Assembly (NCBI GenBank): GCA_013823625.1
Contig: PNMM01000001.1
Location: 186,001 to 250,000 of the forward strand
Direction of reading: 5' to 3'
DNA: 64,000 nt
From: Microbacterium sp.
GTDB taxonomy: Bacteria; Actinomycetota; Actinomycetes; Actinomycetales; Microbacteriaceae
Shown here: one piece after another, positions 36,301 to 44,012 of the stretch
Layout: every line of letters starts with the position of its first letter
Position numbering within the stretch: the stretch's first letter is position 1
Position numbers and translations under genes: made by a program
Notes under the pieces: model-generated
What the model was told of the DNA's origin: nothing
Seen by the model: the letters and a program-made list of their open reading frames with translations, nothing else
Databases searched by the model: none

Positions 36301-36683
36301 ATCAAGAGTTCCGCACCGACTCGGGTGAGCGCGCGACGGGCTTCTTGCGACTGCTGCAGTGGGACCTCGCCGCGGGTCAGATGCTCGTTGACACCTACTC
36401 GCCGCGCCTCGGCGCGAGCGTGTCGGCGCCCTACGACTACCCGCAGTTCGCGCTCGAAAGCGGAGTCGACGAGCGGCCCACCAACAACCGGCCCTGGAAC
36501 ATCGTTGCCCTGGGCGCAGAAGGTCGATACGGAGTCGCCGACGACGAGTTCGCCGTTACGGTGACGATGCAGTACGACAAGGTGCTTCAGATGTCGGCGC
36601 TCACTCGCGCGAGCGCGCCCCTCGACGAGCCAGAGCCAGAGGCACAGGCTCGGGCGCTGCCCGCCGCCGCCGCGTGGTTCTGA
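33306..36683 (+). CDS. Secreted protein: three lamin-tail domains plus calcineurin-like metallophosphoesterase
   Basis: A 1125-residue exported protein. The signal peptide (about 1-34) ends near AAMAAES. Three related lamin-tail domains follow, recognisable by repeated blocks VELQNVSDEAVDLTGWNLY, VELRNDGSAPVSLDGWSLV and VELTNLSDRSVDVAGWSVW (about 50-200, 228-385 and 398-560). From about residue 755 there is a metallophosphoesterase: DTQY, then HTGDLVQSW near 797, GNHDT near 842, THEH near 927 and AGHYH near 970. It probably hydrolyses phosphoesters outside the cell, with the lamin-tail domains binding surfaces or nucleic acid. No C-terminal anchor is seen. The GTG start lacks a clear ribosome binding site. 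Confidence 0.87.
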   Translation: MIAIRSRVTSRIAVVVLAGLVAGIGFAPTAAMAAESAEGVSSGSHESRDDHPVIISEIAPGWGDRPEASYVELQNVSDEAVDLTGWNLYRCSDEGLRAKRGAPDSEFSGVVLEPGEVYLIARAGERPAGVEPDDVMSAPFAPGGYGYVLEDPQQRIADSVAVYPTTPWMMQSECDPSGSLPDIIDTAAGESYQRVGATESADGAFLIAQATPGGVTVGEPTQRGAGTGIVIAEVAPFGPGGSGDDVVELRNDGSAPVSLDGWSLVRCTAEGERWLGAPQATFGAGDSLAPGEQLLIVGPESSIREANAVMSTSLADAAYGLQVLDADGLVVDEVASAHQRDSACQSGADKLPAELDAARGESHQRRTDGSGWIVAPRTPGAANARTELSLRAAQPLTTGVVITELATDPLTVSAIAEPHNFVELTNLSDRSVDVAGWSVWACDADGMRRAQPLAEFDGTERLAPGASIVIAAAGSSTDAAHQFDRPLDFLGSGVLVETADGGIADRVGAFHLNEMDESVEPPSPCTNEVSLVAFQPDRVRGETFHRVSRSGVDLVDFVTAAATPGSGVSPLAAAASDEQVRALVSRTRAALPEAQLIDTSLAPTTLSATTSSEAELVIARAVSGTTDSQTAGAWQLDNERVLGRGEALEIEDITATADGFVFPAVRLEMAQPLTSAIDWRGIVSPRHRVVLSAWNDAAAQWTIIGEAVADAAGQVVVTGEAPEGLASDAVLVQVLPAQRADADLAPNGEFEQVSDIDASIVHVTDTQYLSEGYPEEYERMAQWIVELAQQRDVAAVVHTGDLVQSWVDPDQSDARARIEFERASAAQSIMEDAGLATTVVPGNHDTKRGIDTRLYNEYFGPERYATAPGFVESITPDDATSSYTIVQAGPAPVLVLSIGYGYGERELEWAESVVQQHPDHNVVIATHEHLTPLTRWDPSRRATDNRWLSRADELWKRVVEPHRNVVAVLAGHYHGLGAIVTPNAGGIDGHHVVELLADYQEFRTDSGERATGFLRLLQWDLAAGQMLVDTYSPRLGASVSAPYDYPQFALESGVDERPTNNRPWNIVALGAEGRYGVADDEFAVTVTMQYDKVLQMSALTRASAPLDEPEPEAQARALPAAAAWF

Positions 36684-36723
36684 GGCCGAGGCGACACAGG
36701 GCGGTTGCATAGAGCCCGCTCGG

Positions 36724-36729
36724 TAGGCT
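36724..36729 (+). promoter_or_regulatory. Leaderless -10 element (TAGGCT)
   Basis: TAGGCT ends exactly 7 nt before the ATG at 36736, predicting a transcript that begins at the start codon of the membrane-protein pair. Confidence 0.65.
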
Positions 36730-36735
36730 CGACGC

Positions 36736-37212
36736 ATGCCCCGCACGCCCGCTCCCGACGACGACGCCGCCCTGCGGTGGGATGAGTTCGACGACCCGAG
36801 CTATGTCGAGTCTGACGCCGCTGTTGCGGCTCGCGAGGTCGGAGATGCGGGCGACGAGAGCTCTGCATCCGGTGCCGATAATGCGACGACGGATGCCCCT
36901 CTCGAGCCCAGCGCAGCACCCCGCAGCTCGGCGCTCACGACGCTGCTCACGGCCCTCTTCGCCGTGGTCTACCTCGCCTACTCGGTGGGTTGGATCATCA
37001 GCATCGGCCTCGTGCCTGTCAGCGGCCCCACCCTCGTGATCGAGATCATGTACCAGTTCAGCGAATTTCTGGCGCTACTCGCGAGCGCGCTGTGGTTTGC
37101 CGCGGTCGTCGCCCTCACGCGCGATGGCCGTGCGGCGCATCGCTTCGGCTGGCTCGCTCTCGGCACTCTCGTGCTCGTTCCGTGGCCCATCGTGTTGGGG
37201 GTGCTGTCGTGA
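36736..37212 (+). CDS. Uncharacterised membrane protein with acidic N-terminus
   Basis: A 158-residue protein. The first 68 residues are polar and acidic (DEFDDPSYVESD), followed by three hydrophobic segments: TLLTALFAVVYLAYSVGW, FLALLASALWFAAVVAL and WLALGTLVLVPWPIVLG. I do not recognise a named family. Its stop overlaps the next membrane gene by 4 nt (GTGA), so the two products are probably made together. Confidence 0.75.
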   Translation: MPRTPAPDDDAALRWDEFDDPSYVESDAAVAAREVGDAGDESSASGADNATTDAPLEPSAAPRSSALTTLLTALFAVVYLAYSVGWIISIGLVPVSGPTLVIEIMYQFSEFLALLASALWFAAVVALTRDGRAAHRFGWLALGTLVLVPWPIVLGVLS

Positions 37213-37523
37213 CGCGCACGCACGTCGGGGTAGCAGCCCTGCTCTCGCTTGTTGTCGGCTGGTTCGTGTTCGACGCCGTGAGTTCGCTCGTGGGCTTGCC
37301 CGCCTACTACGCCCTGCTCGGGGTCGACCCCGCGAACGTGCCGTGGGTTGCCCTGTGGGCGGGAGTCATCGTGCCCGTGGTGTTCTATGCCGTGGCGGTC
37401 ATCGTCGCTCGGCGGCTGTCGCTCACGCGCTTCACGCTCGTGCTGATTGTGGCGCTCGCCGCAACGGCAACCGTGCGCCTCTCGCTCATCGCGCTCGCGA
37501 CGGGCTCGATCACGCTGTTCTAG
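37209..37523 (+). CDS. Uncharacterised small membrane protein
   Basis: A 104-residue protein with three predicted helices (VAALLSLVVGWFVFDAVSSL, LWAGVIVPVVFYAVAVIV, FTLVLIVALAATATVRLSLI). The GTG start at 37209 overlaps the upstream stop. The open frame extends upstream inside the previous gene but has no family support there. Function unknown; the pairing with the preceding gene suggests a small membrane complex. Confidence 0.7.
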   Translation: MTRTHVGVAALLSLVVGWFVFDAVSSLVGLPAYYALLGVDPANVPWVALWAGVIVPVVFYAVAVIVARRLSLTRFTLVLIVALAATATVRLSLIALATGSITLF

Positions 37524-37530
37524 TCGGGGC

Positions 37531-37544
37531 GGCTCAGGCGAGCC
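37531..37544. terminator. Small hairpin at convergent gene ends
   Basis: GGCTC (37531-37535) and GAGCC (37540-37544) flank AGGC in the short gap between the membrane gene and the DoxX-like gene, overlapping the latter's stop codon. A weak bidirectional terminator candidate. Confidence 0.4.
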
Positions 37545-37929
37545 CCACCCACAGCACGAGCGCGATCAGCAGCACTTGCATCGCGAGGCGCGGCCAGAAC
37601 GGCACGGCGATGGCCCCGAACTGGTCGCGGTGTTGTGCCGCATAGGCGTTCGCCGGAAACACGCACACAAGAAAGACCGCGAGCGCAATGCCCGCCGCCG
37701 CGCGTGTGGGCTCGAACAGCAAGCCGAGCCCGCCCGCGATCTCGGCGACACCCGTCACCCATACCCAGGCACGGGGCGAGAACGGGCGACCGTGAAAGAC
37801 CCGCGGAACCATCGCGGCCATGGGCCGCACGATCGGGGGCACGAAGTGCGTGATGCCGATGCCGACGAAGACGATGGCCGTGATCACCCGGGCCAGGTCA
37901 ACGGAATCGATCGCAGTCATGGTCGCCAT
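37534..37929 (-). CDS. DoxX-like membrane protein
   Basis: A 131-residue, four-helix protein resembling the DoxX/SURF4-like group: VITAIVFVGIGITHFVPPIV, WVTGVAEIAGGLGLL and LAVFLVCVFPANAYAA are typical. Members have been linked to redox or thiol homeostasis. The ATG at 37929 follows a purine-rich GGGGGCAGA; a second ATG three codons later is also possible. The longer in-frame extension upstream is antisense to the serA leader and is rejected. Confidence 0.78.
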   Translation of the reverse strand: MATMTAIDSVDLARVITAIVFVGIGITHFVPPIVRPMAAMVPRVFHGRPFSPRAWVWVTGVAEIAGGLGLLFEPTRAAAGIALAVFLVCVFPANAYAAQHRDQFGAIAVPFWPRLAMQVLLIALVLWVGLA

Positions 37930-38035
37930 TCTGCCCCCGCGCCCTGCGATACCCTGAACGCATCGGTTGCCTCCACTGGCGTCGGCGCCGCCACCACACT
38001 CTTGCCGGTCTCTTTCCGTGTTAGGACCTTTTCTC

Positions 38036-39628
38036 GTGCCCAAGCCGGTCGTGCTCATCGCCGAAGAACTCAGCCCCGCCACCGTCGATGCCCTCGGGCC
38101 CGACTTCGACATTCGTCACGTTGACGGCACCGATCGGCCCGCCTTGCTGGCCGCGTTGGCCGAGGCGAGCGCCGTGCTCATCCGGTCAGCGACGCAGATG
38201 GATGCTGAAGCCATCGCCGCCGCGAGCGCCCTCAAGGTCATCGCGCGCGCGGGCGTGGGTCTCGACAACGTCGACGTGCCCGCTGCGACGACTGCGGGCG
38301 TCATGGTCGTCAACGCTCCGACGAGCAACGTCATCAGTGCCGCCGAGCTGGCGATCGCGCACCTTCTCTCTCTCGCCCGCCACGTGCCCGACGCCAACGC
38401 CTCGATGAAGGCAGGGGAGTGGAAGCGCTCGAAGTACACGGGCGTCGAGCTCTACGAAAAGACGGTGGGCGTCGTCGGCCTCGGCCGCATCGGCGTTCTC
38501 GTCGCGCAGCGTCTCGCGGCGTTCGGCGTGGAGCTCATCGCCTACGACCCCTACGTGCCGCCGGCGCGCGCACAGCAACTCGGGGTCACGCTCGTGACGC
38601 TCGACGAGCTCATGCAGCGCAGTGACTTCATCACGATCCACATTCCGAAGACGCCCGAGACGACCAACCTCATCAGCAGGGCGCAGTTCGCGCTCGCGAA
38701 GCCCAGCTTGCGCATCGTCAACGCGAGCCGCGGCGGCATCATCGACGAGGATGCCCTCCGCGAGGCCCTCGCGACCGGTCGCATCGCCGGCGCGGGCCTC
38801 GACGTCTTCGTGCACGAGCCCCCCGTGGGCTCCCCCTTGCTCGATCTCCCGACCATCCAGCTCACGCCGCACCTCGGCGCCTCGACCGATGAGGCGCAAG
38901 AAAAGGCCGGAGTCTCGGTCGCTAAGTCGGTACGCCTCGCGCTCGACGGTGAGCTCGTGCCCGATGCCGTCAACGTGGCGGGTGGCGTGATCGACCCGAG
39001 TGTGCGCCCGGGCATCCCGCTCATGGAAAAGCTCGGCCAAGTCTTCGCGGCACTCGCCGATGCCTCGTTCGCGAGCATCGACGTCGAGGTACGCGGCGAG
39101 ATCGTGGCGCACGACGTCAACGTGCTCAAGCTCGCGGCGCTCAAGGGCATCTTCAGCCGCATCTCGAGCGAGCAAGTGAGCTACGTCAACGCTCCGCTGC
39201 TCGCCGAGCAGCGCGGTGTCGCGGTGCGCTTGCTGACGGATGCCGCGAGCGAGGAGTACCGCAACCTCCTGACCATTCGCGGCTCGCTGAGCGACGGCAC
39301 TCAGCTGTCGGTGAGTGGCACGCTCGTGGGCGCCAAGCAAGTGCAGAAGATCGTCGAGATCAACGGCTACGACGTTGAAGTGCCCATGGCTGAGCACTTC
39401 ATCGTCATGATCTACACCGACCGCCCCGGCATCGTCGCGATCTATGGCAAAGCGTTTGGCGAGGCCTCGATCAATATCGCGGGCATGCAGATCGCCCGGC
39501 GCACGGCCGGCGGTCAAGCACTGAGCGTGCTGACCGTCGACTCGCGCGTGCCCGACGACTTGCTCGAGCGACTGCGCACGGCGATTGACGCGAGCGTCAT
39601 GCGCGAGATCACGGTCGTCGAGCAGTAG
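38036..39628 (+). CDS. serA: D-3-phosphoglycerate dehydrogenase
   Basis: A 530-residue enzyme for the first step of serine synthesis. The substrate/NAD domains contain [11 protein letters not shown], the dinucleotide motif VGLGRIG near residue 147, [23 protein letters not shown] and the catalytic His in LTPHLGAST. An allosteric intervening domain (about 318-450) and a C-terminal ACT domain ([20 protein letters not shown]) for serine inhibition follow, giving the long type known from Mycobacterium. The GTG at 38036 fits family length; AGGA at about 38023-38026 may serve as ribosome binding site. Confidence 0.96.
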   Translation: MPKPVVLIAEELSPATVDALGPDFDIRHVDGTDRPALLAALAEASAVLIRSATQMDAEAIAAASALKVIARAGVGLDNVDVPAATTAGVMVVNAPTSNVISAAELAIAHLLSLARHVPDANASMKAGEWKRSKYTGVELYEKTVGVVGLGRIGVLVAQRLAAFGVELIAYDPYVPPARAQQLGVTLVTLDELMQRSDFITIHIPKTPETTNLISRAQFALAKPSLRIVNASRGGIIDEDALREALATGRIAGAGLDVFVHEPPVGSPLLDLPTIQLTPHLGASTDEAQEKAGVSVAKSVRLALDGELVPDAVNVAGGVIDPSVRPGIPLMEKLGQVFAALADASFASIDVEVRGEIVAHDVNVLKLAALKGIFSRISSEQVSYVNAPLLAEQRGVAVRLLTDAASEEYRNLLTIRGSLSDGTQLSVSGTLVGAKQVQKIVEINGYDVEVPMAEHFIVMIYTDRPGIVAIYGKAFGEASINIAGMQIARRTAGGQALSVLTVDSRVPDDLLERLRTAIDASVMREITVVEQ

Positions 39629-39675
39629 AGCAATCGCGGTGGGCAACGATGCTCGCCGAGAATGAGGAGAACACC

Positions 39676-40722
39676 ATGGCACGCACTCTTGACCTCGCCG
39701 TGATCGGCGGCGACGGCATTGGCCCCGAGGTCACGGCAGAAGCGCTGAAGGTTTTGCGCGCGGCCGTGGGCGACGACGTGACCGTGGCCGAGACCGTCTA
39801 CCCGCTCGGTGCCGAGCACTACCTGGCCACCGGCGAGATTCTCAGCGACGAGACCCTGGCGGCGCTCGCGAAGCACGACGCGATTCTCTTCGGTGCGGTC
39901 GGTGGCGACCCGCGCGACCCGCGCCTCGCGGGCGGCATCATCGAGCGCGGCCTGCTGCTCAAGCTGCGCTTCGCCTTCGATCACTACGTCAACCTGCGAC
40001 CCACGCTGCTCGCGCCGGGCATCGCCTCGCCGTTGAGCGACCCGGGCGAGGTCGACTTCGTCGTTGTGCGCGAGGGCACCGAAGGTCCCTACGTGGGCAA
40101 CGGCGGCCGGTTTCGCCAAGGCACCCCGCACGAAGTGGCGACCGAGGTCTCGATCAACACGGCCTATGGCGTCGAGCGCGTCGTGCGCTTCGCCTTCGCC
40201 CAGGCCGCGGCGCGACGTCAGCGGCTCACGCTCGTGCACAAGACCAACGTGCTCGTGCATGCTGGCGCGCTATGGCAGAGCACGGTTGATCGCGTGGCGC
40301 CCGAGTTCGCATCCGTCGCCGTCGACTATTTGCACGTCGACGCCGCCACGATCTTCATGGCCACGAACCCCTCGCGCTTCGACGTCATCGTCACCGACAA
40401 CCTGTTCGGCGACATCCTCACCGACCTCGCGGCGGCCATCGGCGGCGGCATCGGCCTCGCGGCCTCGGGCAACCTCAACCCCTCGGGAGCGTTTCCGAGC
40501 ATGGTGGAGCCCGTGCACGGCTCGGCGCCCGACATTGCGGGGCAAGAGAAAGCCGACCCGACCGCCGCGATTCTGTCGGTGGCGATTTTGCTCGACCAGC
40601 AGGGGCTGACGGATGCCGCGGCGCGCATCCGCACCGCGGTGCTCGCCGACCTCGCCGAGCGGGGAACGTCGCCCCGCCGCACGAGCGAGGTCGGATCCGC
40701 CATCGCCGCACGATTGGCCTAA
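39676..40722 (+). CDS. leuB: 3-isopropylmalate dehydrogenase
   Basis: A 348-residue NAD-dependent beta-decarboxylating dehydrogenase of leucine synthesis. Motifs are [69 protein letters not shown] and [13 protein letters not shown]. The ATG at 39676 has AGGAG at 39665-39669; an earlier in-frame ATG would add nine residues. The 3' end (encoding AIAARLA) is partly duplicated 44 bp downstream. Confidence 0.97.
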   Translation: MARTLDLAVIGGDGIGPEVTAEALKVLRAAVGDDVTVAETVYPLGAEHYLATGEILSDETLAALAKHDAILFGAVGGDPRDPRLAGGIIERGLLLKLRFAFDHYVNLRPTLLAPGIASPLSDPGEVDFVVVREGTEGPYVGNGGRFRQGTPHEVATEVSINTAYGVERVVRFAFAQAAARRQRLTLVHKTNVLVHAGALWQSTVDRVAPEFASVAVDYLHVDAATIFMATNPSRFDVIVTDNLFGDILTDLAAAIGGGIGLAASGNLNPSGAFPSMVEPVHGSAPDIAGQEKADPTAAILSVAILLDQQGLTDAAARIRTAVLADLAERGTSPRRTSEVGSAIAARLA

Positions 40723-40763
40723 GCGCCCCGGCCAGCACCCCGGCCATCGCCGCTCGATTGGCC
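40699..40763 (+). repeat. Imperfect tandem duplication of the leuB 3' end
   Basis: GCCATCGCCGCACGATTGGCC (written in two parts: GCCATCGCCGC then ACGATTGGCC, 40699-40719) recurs at 40743-40763 with one mismatch (T for A). The copies are 44 bp apart; the second lies in the leader of ilvE. Confidence 0.8.
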
Positions 40764-40848
40764 CGAGAACCGCACACACCGGCGGGGTACGCTGTACCCA
40801 CGCTCTTCCGGGGCCTGCGGGCCGCCGGCGACCTCTCGAGGAATTCCG

Positions 40849-41961
40849 ATGACGAACCTGCTGCCCATGGCCACCCGCGAGCTCATGTGGGCCGTGACCC
40901 CCAACGAGGCCGCCCGCGCGGTCACCGAGCGCGACGCGATTCTCGCCGACCCCGGCTTTGGCAAGCACTTCACCGACCACATGGTCGACATTTGCTGGAG
41001 CGAAATGGGCGGTTGGCACCGCCCGCGCGTGCAGGCCTACGGCCCCATCACGCTCGACCCGGCCGCCTCGGTGCTGCACTACGGGCAAGAGATCTTCGAA
41101 GGCCTCAAGGCCTACCGGCACGCTGACGGCTCGATCTGGTCGTTCCGCCCCGACGCCAATGCGCGTCGCCTGCAGCGCTCGGCCAAGCGACTCGCCCTGC
41201 CCGAGCTACCCGAGCAGTACTTCATCGAGGCCCTCAAGCACCTCATCGCCGTCGACAGCGAGTGGGTGCCGAGCGCGCCCGAGACGAGCCTCTACTTGCG
41301 CCCCTTCATGTTCGCGAAAGAGGCGTTCTTGGGCGTGCGCCCGGCACACAAGGTGGCGTTCTACGTCATCGCGTCGCCCGCCGGTGCCTACTTCACGGGA
41401 GGCGTCAAGCCCGTCTCGATCTGGCTCTCAACGCAGTACTCGCGCGCGGGCAAGGGCGGCACGGGTGCCGCGAAGACCGGCGGCAACTACGCCTCGTCGC
41501 TCGTGGCTCAGGCCGAGGCCGCTGAGCACGGCTGCGCCCAAGTGCTCTTCCTCGACTCGGTCGAAGGAAAGTGGCTCGAAGAACTCGGTGGCATGAACAT
41601 CGTGCTCGTCTACAAAGACGGCACGCTCGTCACGCCGTTGAGCGACTCGATTCTCGAGGGCATCACGCGCGACTCGATCCTGCAGCTGGCCGAAGACCGC
41701 GGGCACACGGTCGAGCGGCGCCGCGTGAGCATTGACGAGTGGCGCGAGGGCGCGGCATCCGGAGACATCGTTGAGGCCTTCGCGTGCGGCACGGCCGCCG
41801 TGGTCACCCCGATCGCGATGATCAAGGCCGCCGACTTCGAGATCGGCAGCGCCGACGCCCCGGCGGGCGAGCTCACGATGTCGCTGCGCGCCGAGCTCAC
41901 CGACATTCAATACGGCCGCCGCCCCGACCCGCACGGCTGGATGCTGCGGCTCGACGCCTGA
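40849..41961 (+). CDS. ilvE: Branched-chain amino acid aminotransferase
   Basis: A 370-residue fold-type IV PLP enzyme that makes the final transamination to valine, leucine and isoleucine. The N-terminal region has ADPGFGKHFTDHMVDICW and LHYGQEIFEGLKAYR. The PLP lysine is K209 in GAAKTGGNYASS. ELGGMNIVLVY, ESILEGITRDS-type residues (SDSILEGITRDS) and CGTAAVVTPI follow. The ATG is preceded by GAGGAA. Its place after leuB and ilvBNC completes a nearly full branched-chain set. Confidence 0.96.
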   Translation: MTNLLPMATRELMWAVTPNEAARAVTERDAILADPGFGKHFTDHMVDICWSEMGGWHRPRVQAYGPITLDPAASVLHYGQEIFEGLKAYRHADGSIWSFRPDANARRLQRSAKRLALPELPEQYFIEALKHLIAVDSEWVPSAPETSLYLRPFMFAKEAFLGVRPAHKVAFYVIASPAGAYFTGGVKPVSIWLSTQYSRAGKGGTGAAKTGGNYASSLVAQAEAAEHGCAQVLFLDSVEGKWLEELGGMNIVLVYKDGTLVTPLSDSILEGITRDSILQLAEDRGHTVERRRVSIDEWREGAASGDIVEAFACGTAAVVTPIAMIKAADFEIGSADAPAGELTMSLRAELTDIQYGRRPDPHGWMLRLDA

Positions 41962-41975
41962 GTCGGCCACGCATC

Positions 41976-42413
41976 ATGAGTTCACTCGATCCTGACTTCG
42001 AGAGCATGACCGCGCCCGCGCGGGTGGGCGTGATCGCGCTCTGCATGGGTGGCGGTGCTGCGCTCGCCCTCGTCGGCACCTTCACGCACCAATCGTTGCC
42101 GCCCGTGGGGGTGGCGATCGCGCTCATCACGATCGGGCTCTACATCGTGGGTCTGCGGGTGTGGGGTGGTGTGCGCACTCCCGCGGCCGCGGGTGCCATC
42201 GGGGTGGGCCTCGTCGCCGGAATCCTCGCCACGACCACGGGCGACTCGGTGCTCGTTCCCGCGAATGCCATGGGCTACGCCTGGCTCGGGGGCATCGCCG
42301 TGATCGCCTTCTTTGCGCTCGGCTGGCCGCGCATCCAGCGGGTTCCCCAGCGCGCGAGCGTTACGATGGAACAGCCCGCTCTCGTTCAACAAGAGGATCG
42401 ACCACTGCCGTGA
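41976..42413 (+). CDS. Uncharacterised four-helix membrane protein
   Basis: A 145-residue hydrophobic protein with four helices between about residues 14 and 125 and a short polar tail (QEDRPLP). I cannot name its function. It begins 14 nt after ilvE without a clear ribosome binding site. An internal ATG at 42006 (MTAPARVGV) is an alternative start. Its stop overlaps the fdxA start by 4 nt, a linkage that suggests co-expression with the ferredoxin. Confidence 0.78.
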   Translation: MSSLDPDFESMTAPARVGVIALCMGGGAALALVGTFTHQSLPPVGVAIALITIGLYIVGLRVWGGVRTPAAAGAIGVGLVAGILATTTGDSVLVPANAMGYAWLGGIAVIAFFALGWPRIQRVPQRASVTMEQPALVQQEDRPLP

Positions 42414-42727
42414 CTTACGTGATCGCCCTGCCCTGCGTCGACGTGAAAGACCGCGCCTGCATCGACGAGTGCCCCGTTGACTGCATCTATGAGGGCGACC
42501 GCATGCTCTACATCCACCCCGACGAGTGCGTCGACTGTGGTGCGTGCGAGCCGGTGTGCCCCGTCGAGGCCATCTACTACGAAGACGACACTCCCGAGAA
42601 GTGGGCCGACTACTACACGGCCAACGTCGAATTCTTTGCCGAGATCGGCTCGCCCGGTGGCGCCTCGAAGGTCGGTGTGATCGCGGGCGACCACCCGATC
42701 GTCGCCGCTCTGCCGCCGCAGGCCTAG
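42410..42727 (+). CDS. fdxA: 7Fe ferredoxin (FdxA)
   Basis: A 105-residue soluble electron carrier with one 3Fe-4S and one 4Fe-4S cluster. The cysteines are in CVDVKDRACIDECPVDCIYEG and CVDCGACEPVCPVEAIYY (blocks quoted in part), the standard actinobacterial FdxA arrangement with the C-terminal extension to PPQA. The GTG start overlaps the upstream stop (GTGA); AAGAGGA lies about 13 nt before it. It neighbours dapC, as in mycobacteria. Confidence 0.96.
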   Translation: MTYVIALPCVDVKDRACIDECPVDCIYEGDRMLYIHPDECVDCGACEPVCPVEAIYYEDDTPEKWADYYTANVEFFAEIGSPGGASKVGVIAGDHPIVAALPPQA

Positions 42728-42730
42728 TTT
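42725..42730 (+). promoter_or_regulatory. Leaderless -10 element of dapC (TAGTTT)
   Basis: The fdxA stop codon is the TAG of TAGTTT, which ends 7 nt before the GTG of dapC. This predicts independent leaderless transcription of dapC. Confidence 0.65.
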
Positions 42731-42736
42731 TCGATT

Positions 42737-43864
42737 GTGACGATCGAGTTACCCGACTTCCCCTGGGACTCCCTCGCACCCTTCGCCGCCCAGGCGCGCG
42801 AGCACGCTGACGGCATCGTCGATCTCTCGGTCGGCTCTCCCGTTGACCCAACCCCGCAGCTCGTGCGCGATGCGCTCGTCGCCGCGACCGACGCCCACGC
42901 CTACCCGCAAACGATGGGCACGCCCGAACTGCGCGCCGCGATTGCCGCTTGGTACGCACGCCGCCGCGGCGTCGAGGGCCTGACGACGGATGCTGTGCTG
43001 CCGACCATCGGATCCAAAGAGCTCGTCGGCCTCCTGCCCCTGCTGCTCGGCCTCGGCCCCGGCGACACCGTCGTCTACCCGCGCACGGCCTACCCGACCT
43101 ACGCCGTGGGCTCGGTGATCGCTCGCACGGCCGGCGTCGCCACGGATTCCCCGGATGACTGGCCCGCATCCACTCGACTCGTGTGGCTCAACAGCCCGGG
43201 TAATCCCACGGGAGCCGTGCTCGGCGTCGCGGCTTTGCGGGTCGCGGTAGCCCGAGCCCGCGAGCTCGGAGCCGTGCTCGTCAACGACGAGTGCTACGCC
43301 GAGCTGGGGTGGCAGCCCGAGCGGTGGGGTGTGGGCGACGACGATGATCGCGTGCCGAGCATCCTCGACCCCCGCGTGACCGATGGCGACCACACGGGTC
43401 TGCTCAGCGTCTACTCGCTCAGCAAGCAATCGAATCTTGCCGGCTACCGAGCGGCGTTTCTCGCGGGTGACGCGGCGATCGTGCGGCAGTTGCTCGAGGT
43501 GCGCAAGCACGTGGGGCTCATTCCGCCCGCGCCCGTTCAGGCGGCCATGATTGCGGCGCTGGGTGACGACACGCACGTCGCGGAGCAGCGTGAGCGGTAC
43601 CGCGCACGCCGCACGGTGCTGAGCGCGGCGCTCGAGAGCGCGGGCTTTCGCATCGACCACTCCGAGGCCGGGCTCTACCTCTGGGCGACGCGCGGCGAGC
43701 CCGCTCTCGACACGATTGCGCTGCTCGCCGAGCACGGCATTCTTGCGGCACCCGGCACGTTCTATGAGGGCGAGAGCTCGCAGCACGTGCGGCTGGCGCT
43801 CACGGCAACCGACGAGCGCATCGCCGCCGCGGCCGCCCGTTTGGCGCAATTCTCTAAGGCCTGA
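42737..43864 (+). CDS. dapC: N-succinyldiaminopimelate aminotransferase
   Basis: A 375-residue class I/II aminotransferase (fold type I). YPQTMGTPELRAAIAAWYARR, WLNSPGNPTGAVLGV, NDECYAEL and the PLP lysine K230 in SLSKQSNLAGYR are visible. Position after fdxA and near dapD and dapE supports the succinylase branch of lysine/diaminopimelate synthesis. GTG start with a leaderless promoter. A different specificity within the aminotransferase family cannot be fully excluded. Confidence 0.92.
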   Translation: MTIELPDFPWDSLAPFAAQAREHADGIVDLSVGSPVDPTPQLVRDALVAATDAHAYPQTMGTPELRAAIAAWYARRRGVEGLTTDAVLPTIGSKELVGLLPLLLGLGPGDTVVYPRTAYPTYAVGSVIARTAGVATDSPDDWPASTRLVWLNSPGNPTGAVLGVAALRVAVARARELGAVLVNDECYAELGWQPERWGVGDDDDRVPSILDPRVTDGDHTGLLSVYSLSKQSNLAGYRAAFLAGDAAIVRQLLEVRKHVGLIPPAPVQAAMIAALGDDTHVAEQRERYRARRTVLSAALESAGFRIDHSEAGLYLWATRGEPALDTIALLAEHGILAAPGTFYEGESSQHVRLALTATDERIAAAAARLAQFSKA

Positions 43865-44012
43865 CAGGGTCTGTTGGCTCGTACGTGACTAGTGGGTCTT
43901 TGCCCATAGGCTGTAGGCGGGTCACTCCCGAGCCGCCACCACCATGGCTCGTTCTCGGGACCCCGCCCCCACACACCGATCACACCCTGATCACTTTCCG
44001 CGAGGAGGCGCA
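43865..44012 (+). promoter_or_regulatory. Leader and promoter region of citrate synthase
   Basis: A 148-bp gap. TAGGCT near 43908 is a plausible -10, which would give a leader of about 95 nt. Within the leader TCCCGAG and CTCGGGA form a 7-bp stem and GATCA/TGATC a smaller one, so mRNA structure could influence translation. No known riboswitch is recognised. Confidence 0.4.

Noticed and set aside
43865-44012. Riboswitch in the citrate synthase leader
   Set aside because: Two small stems can be drawn, but none of the conserved cores of known riboswitch classes could be recognised.
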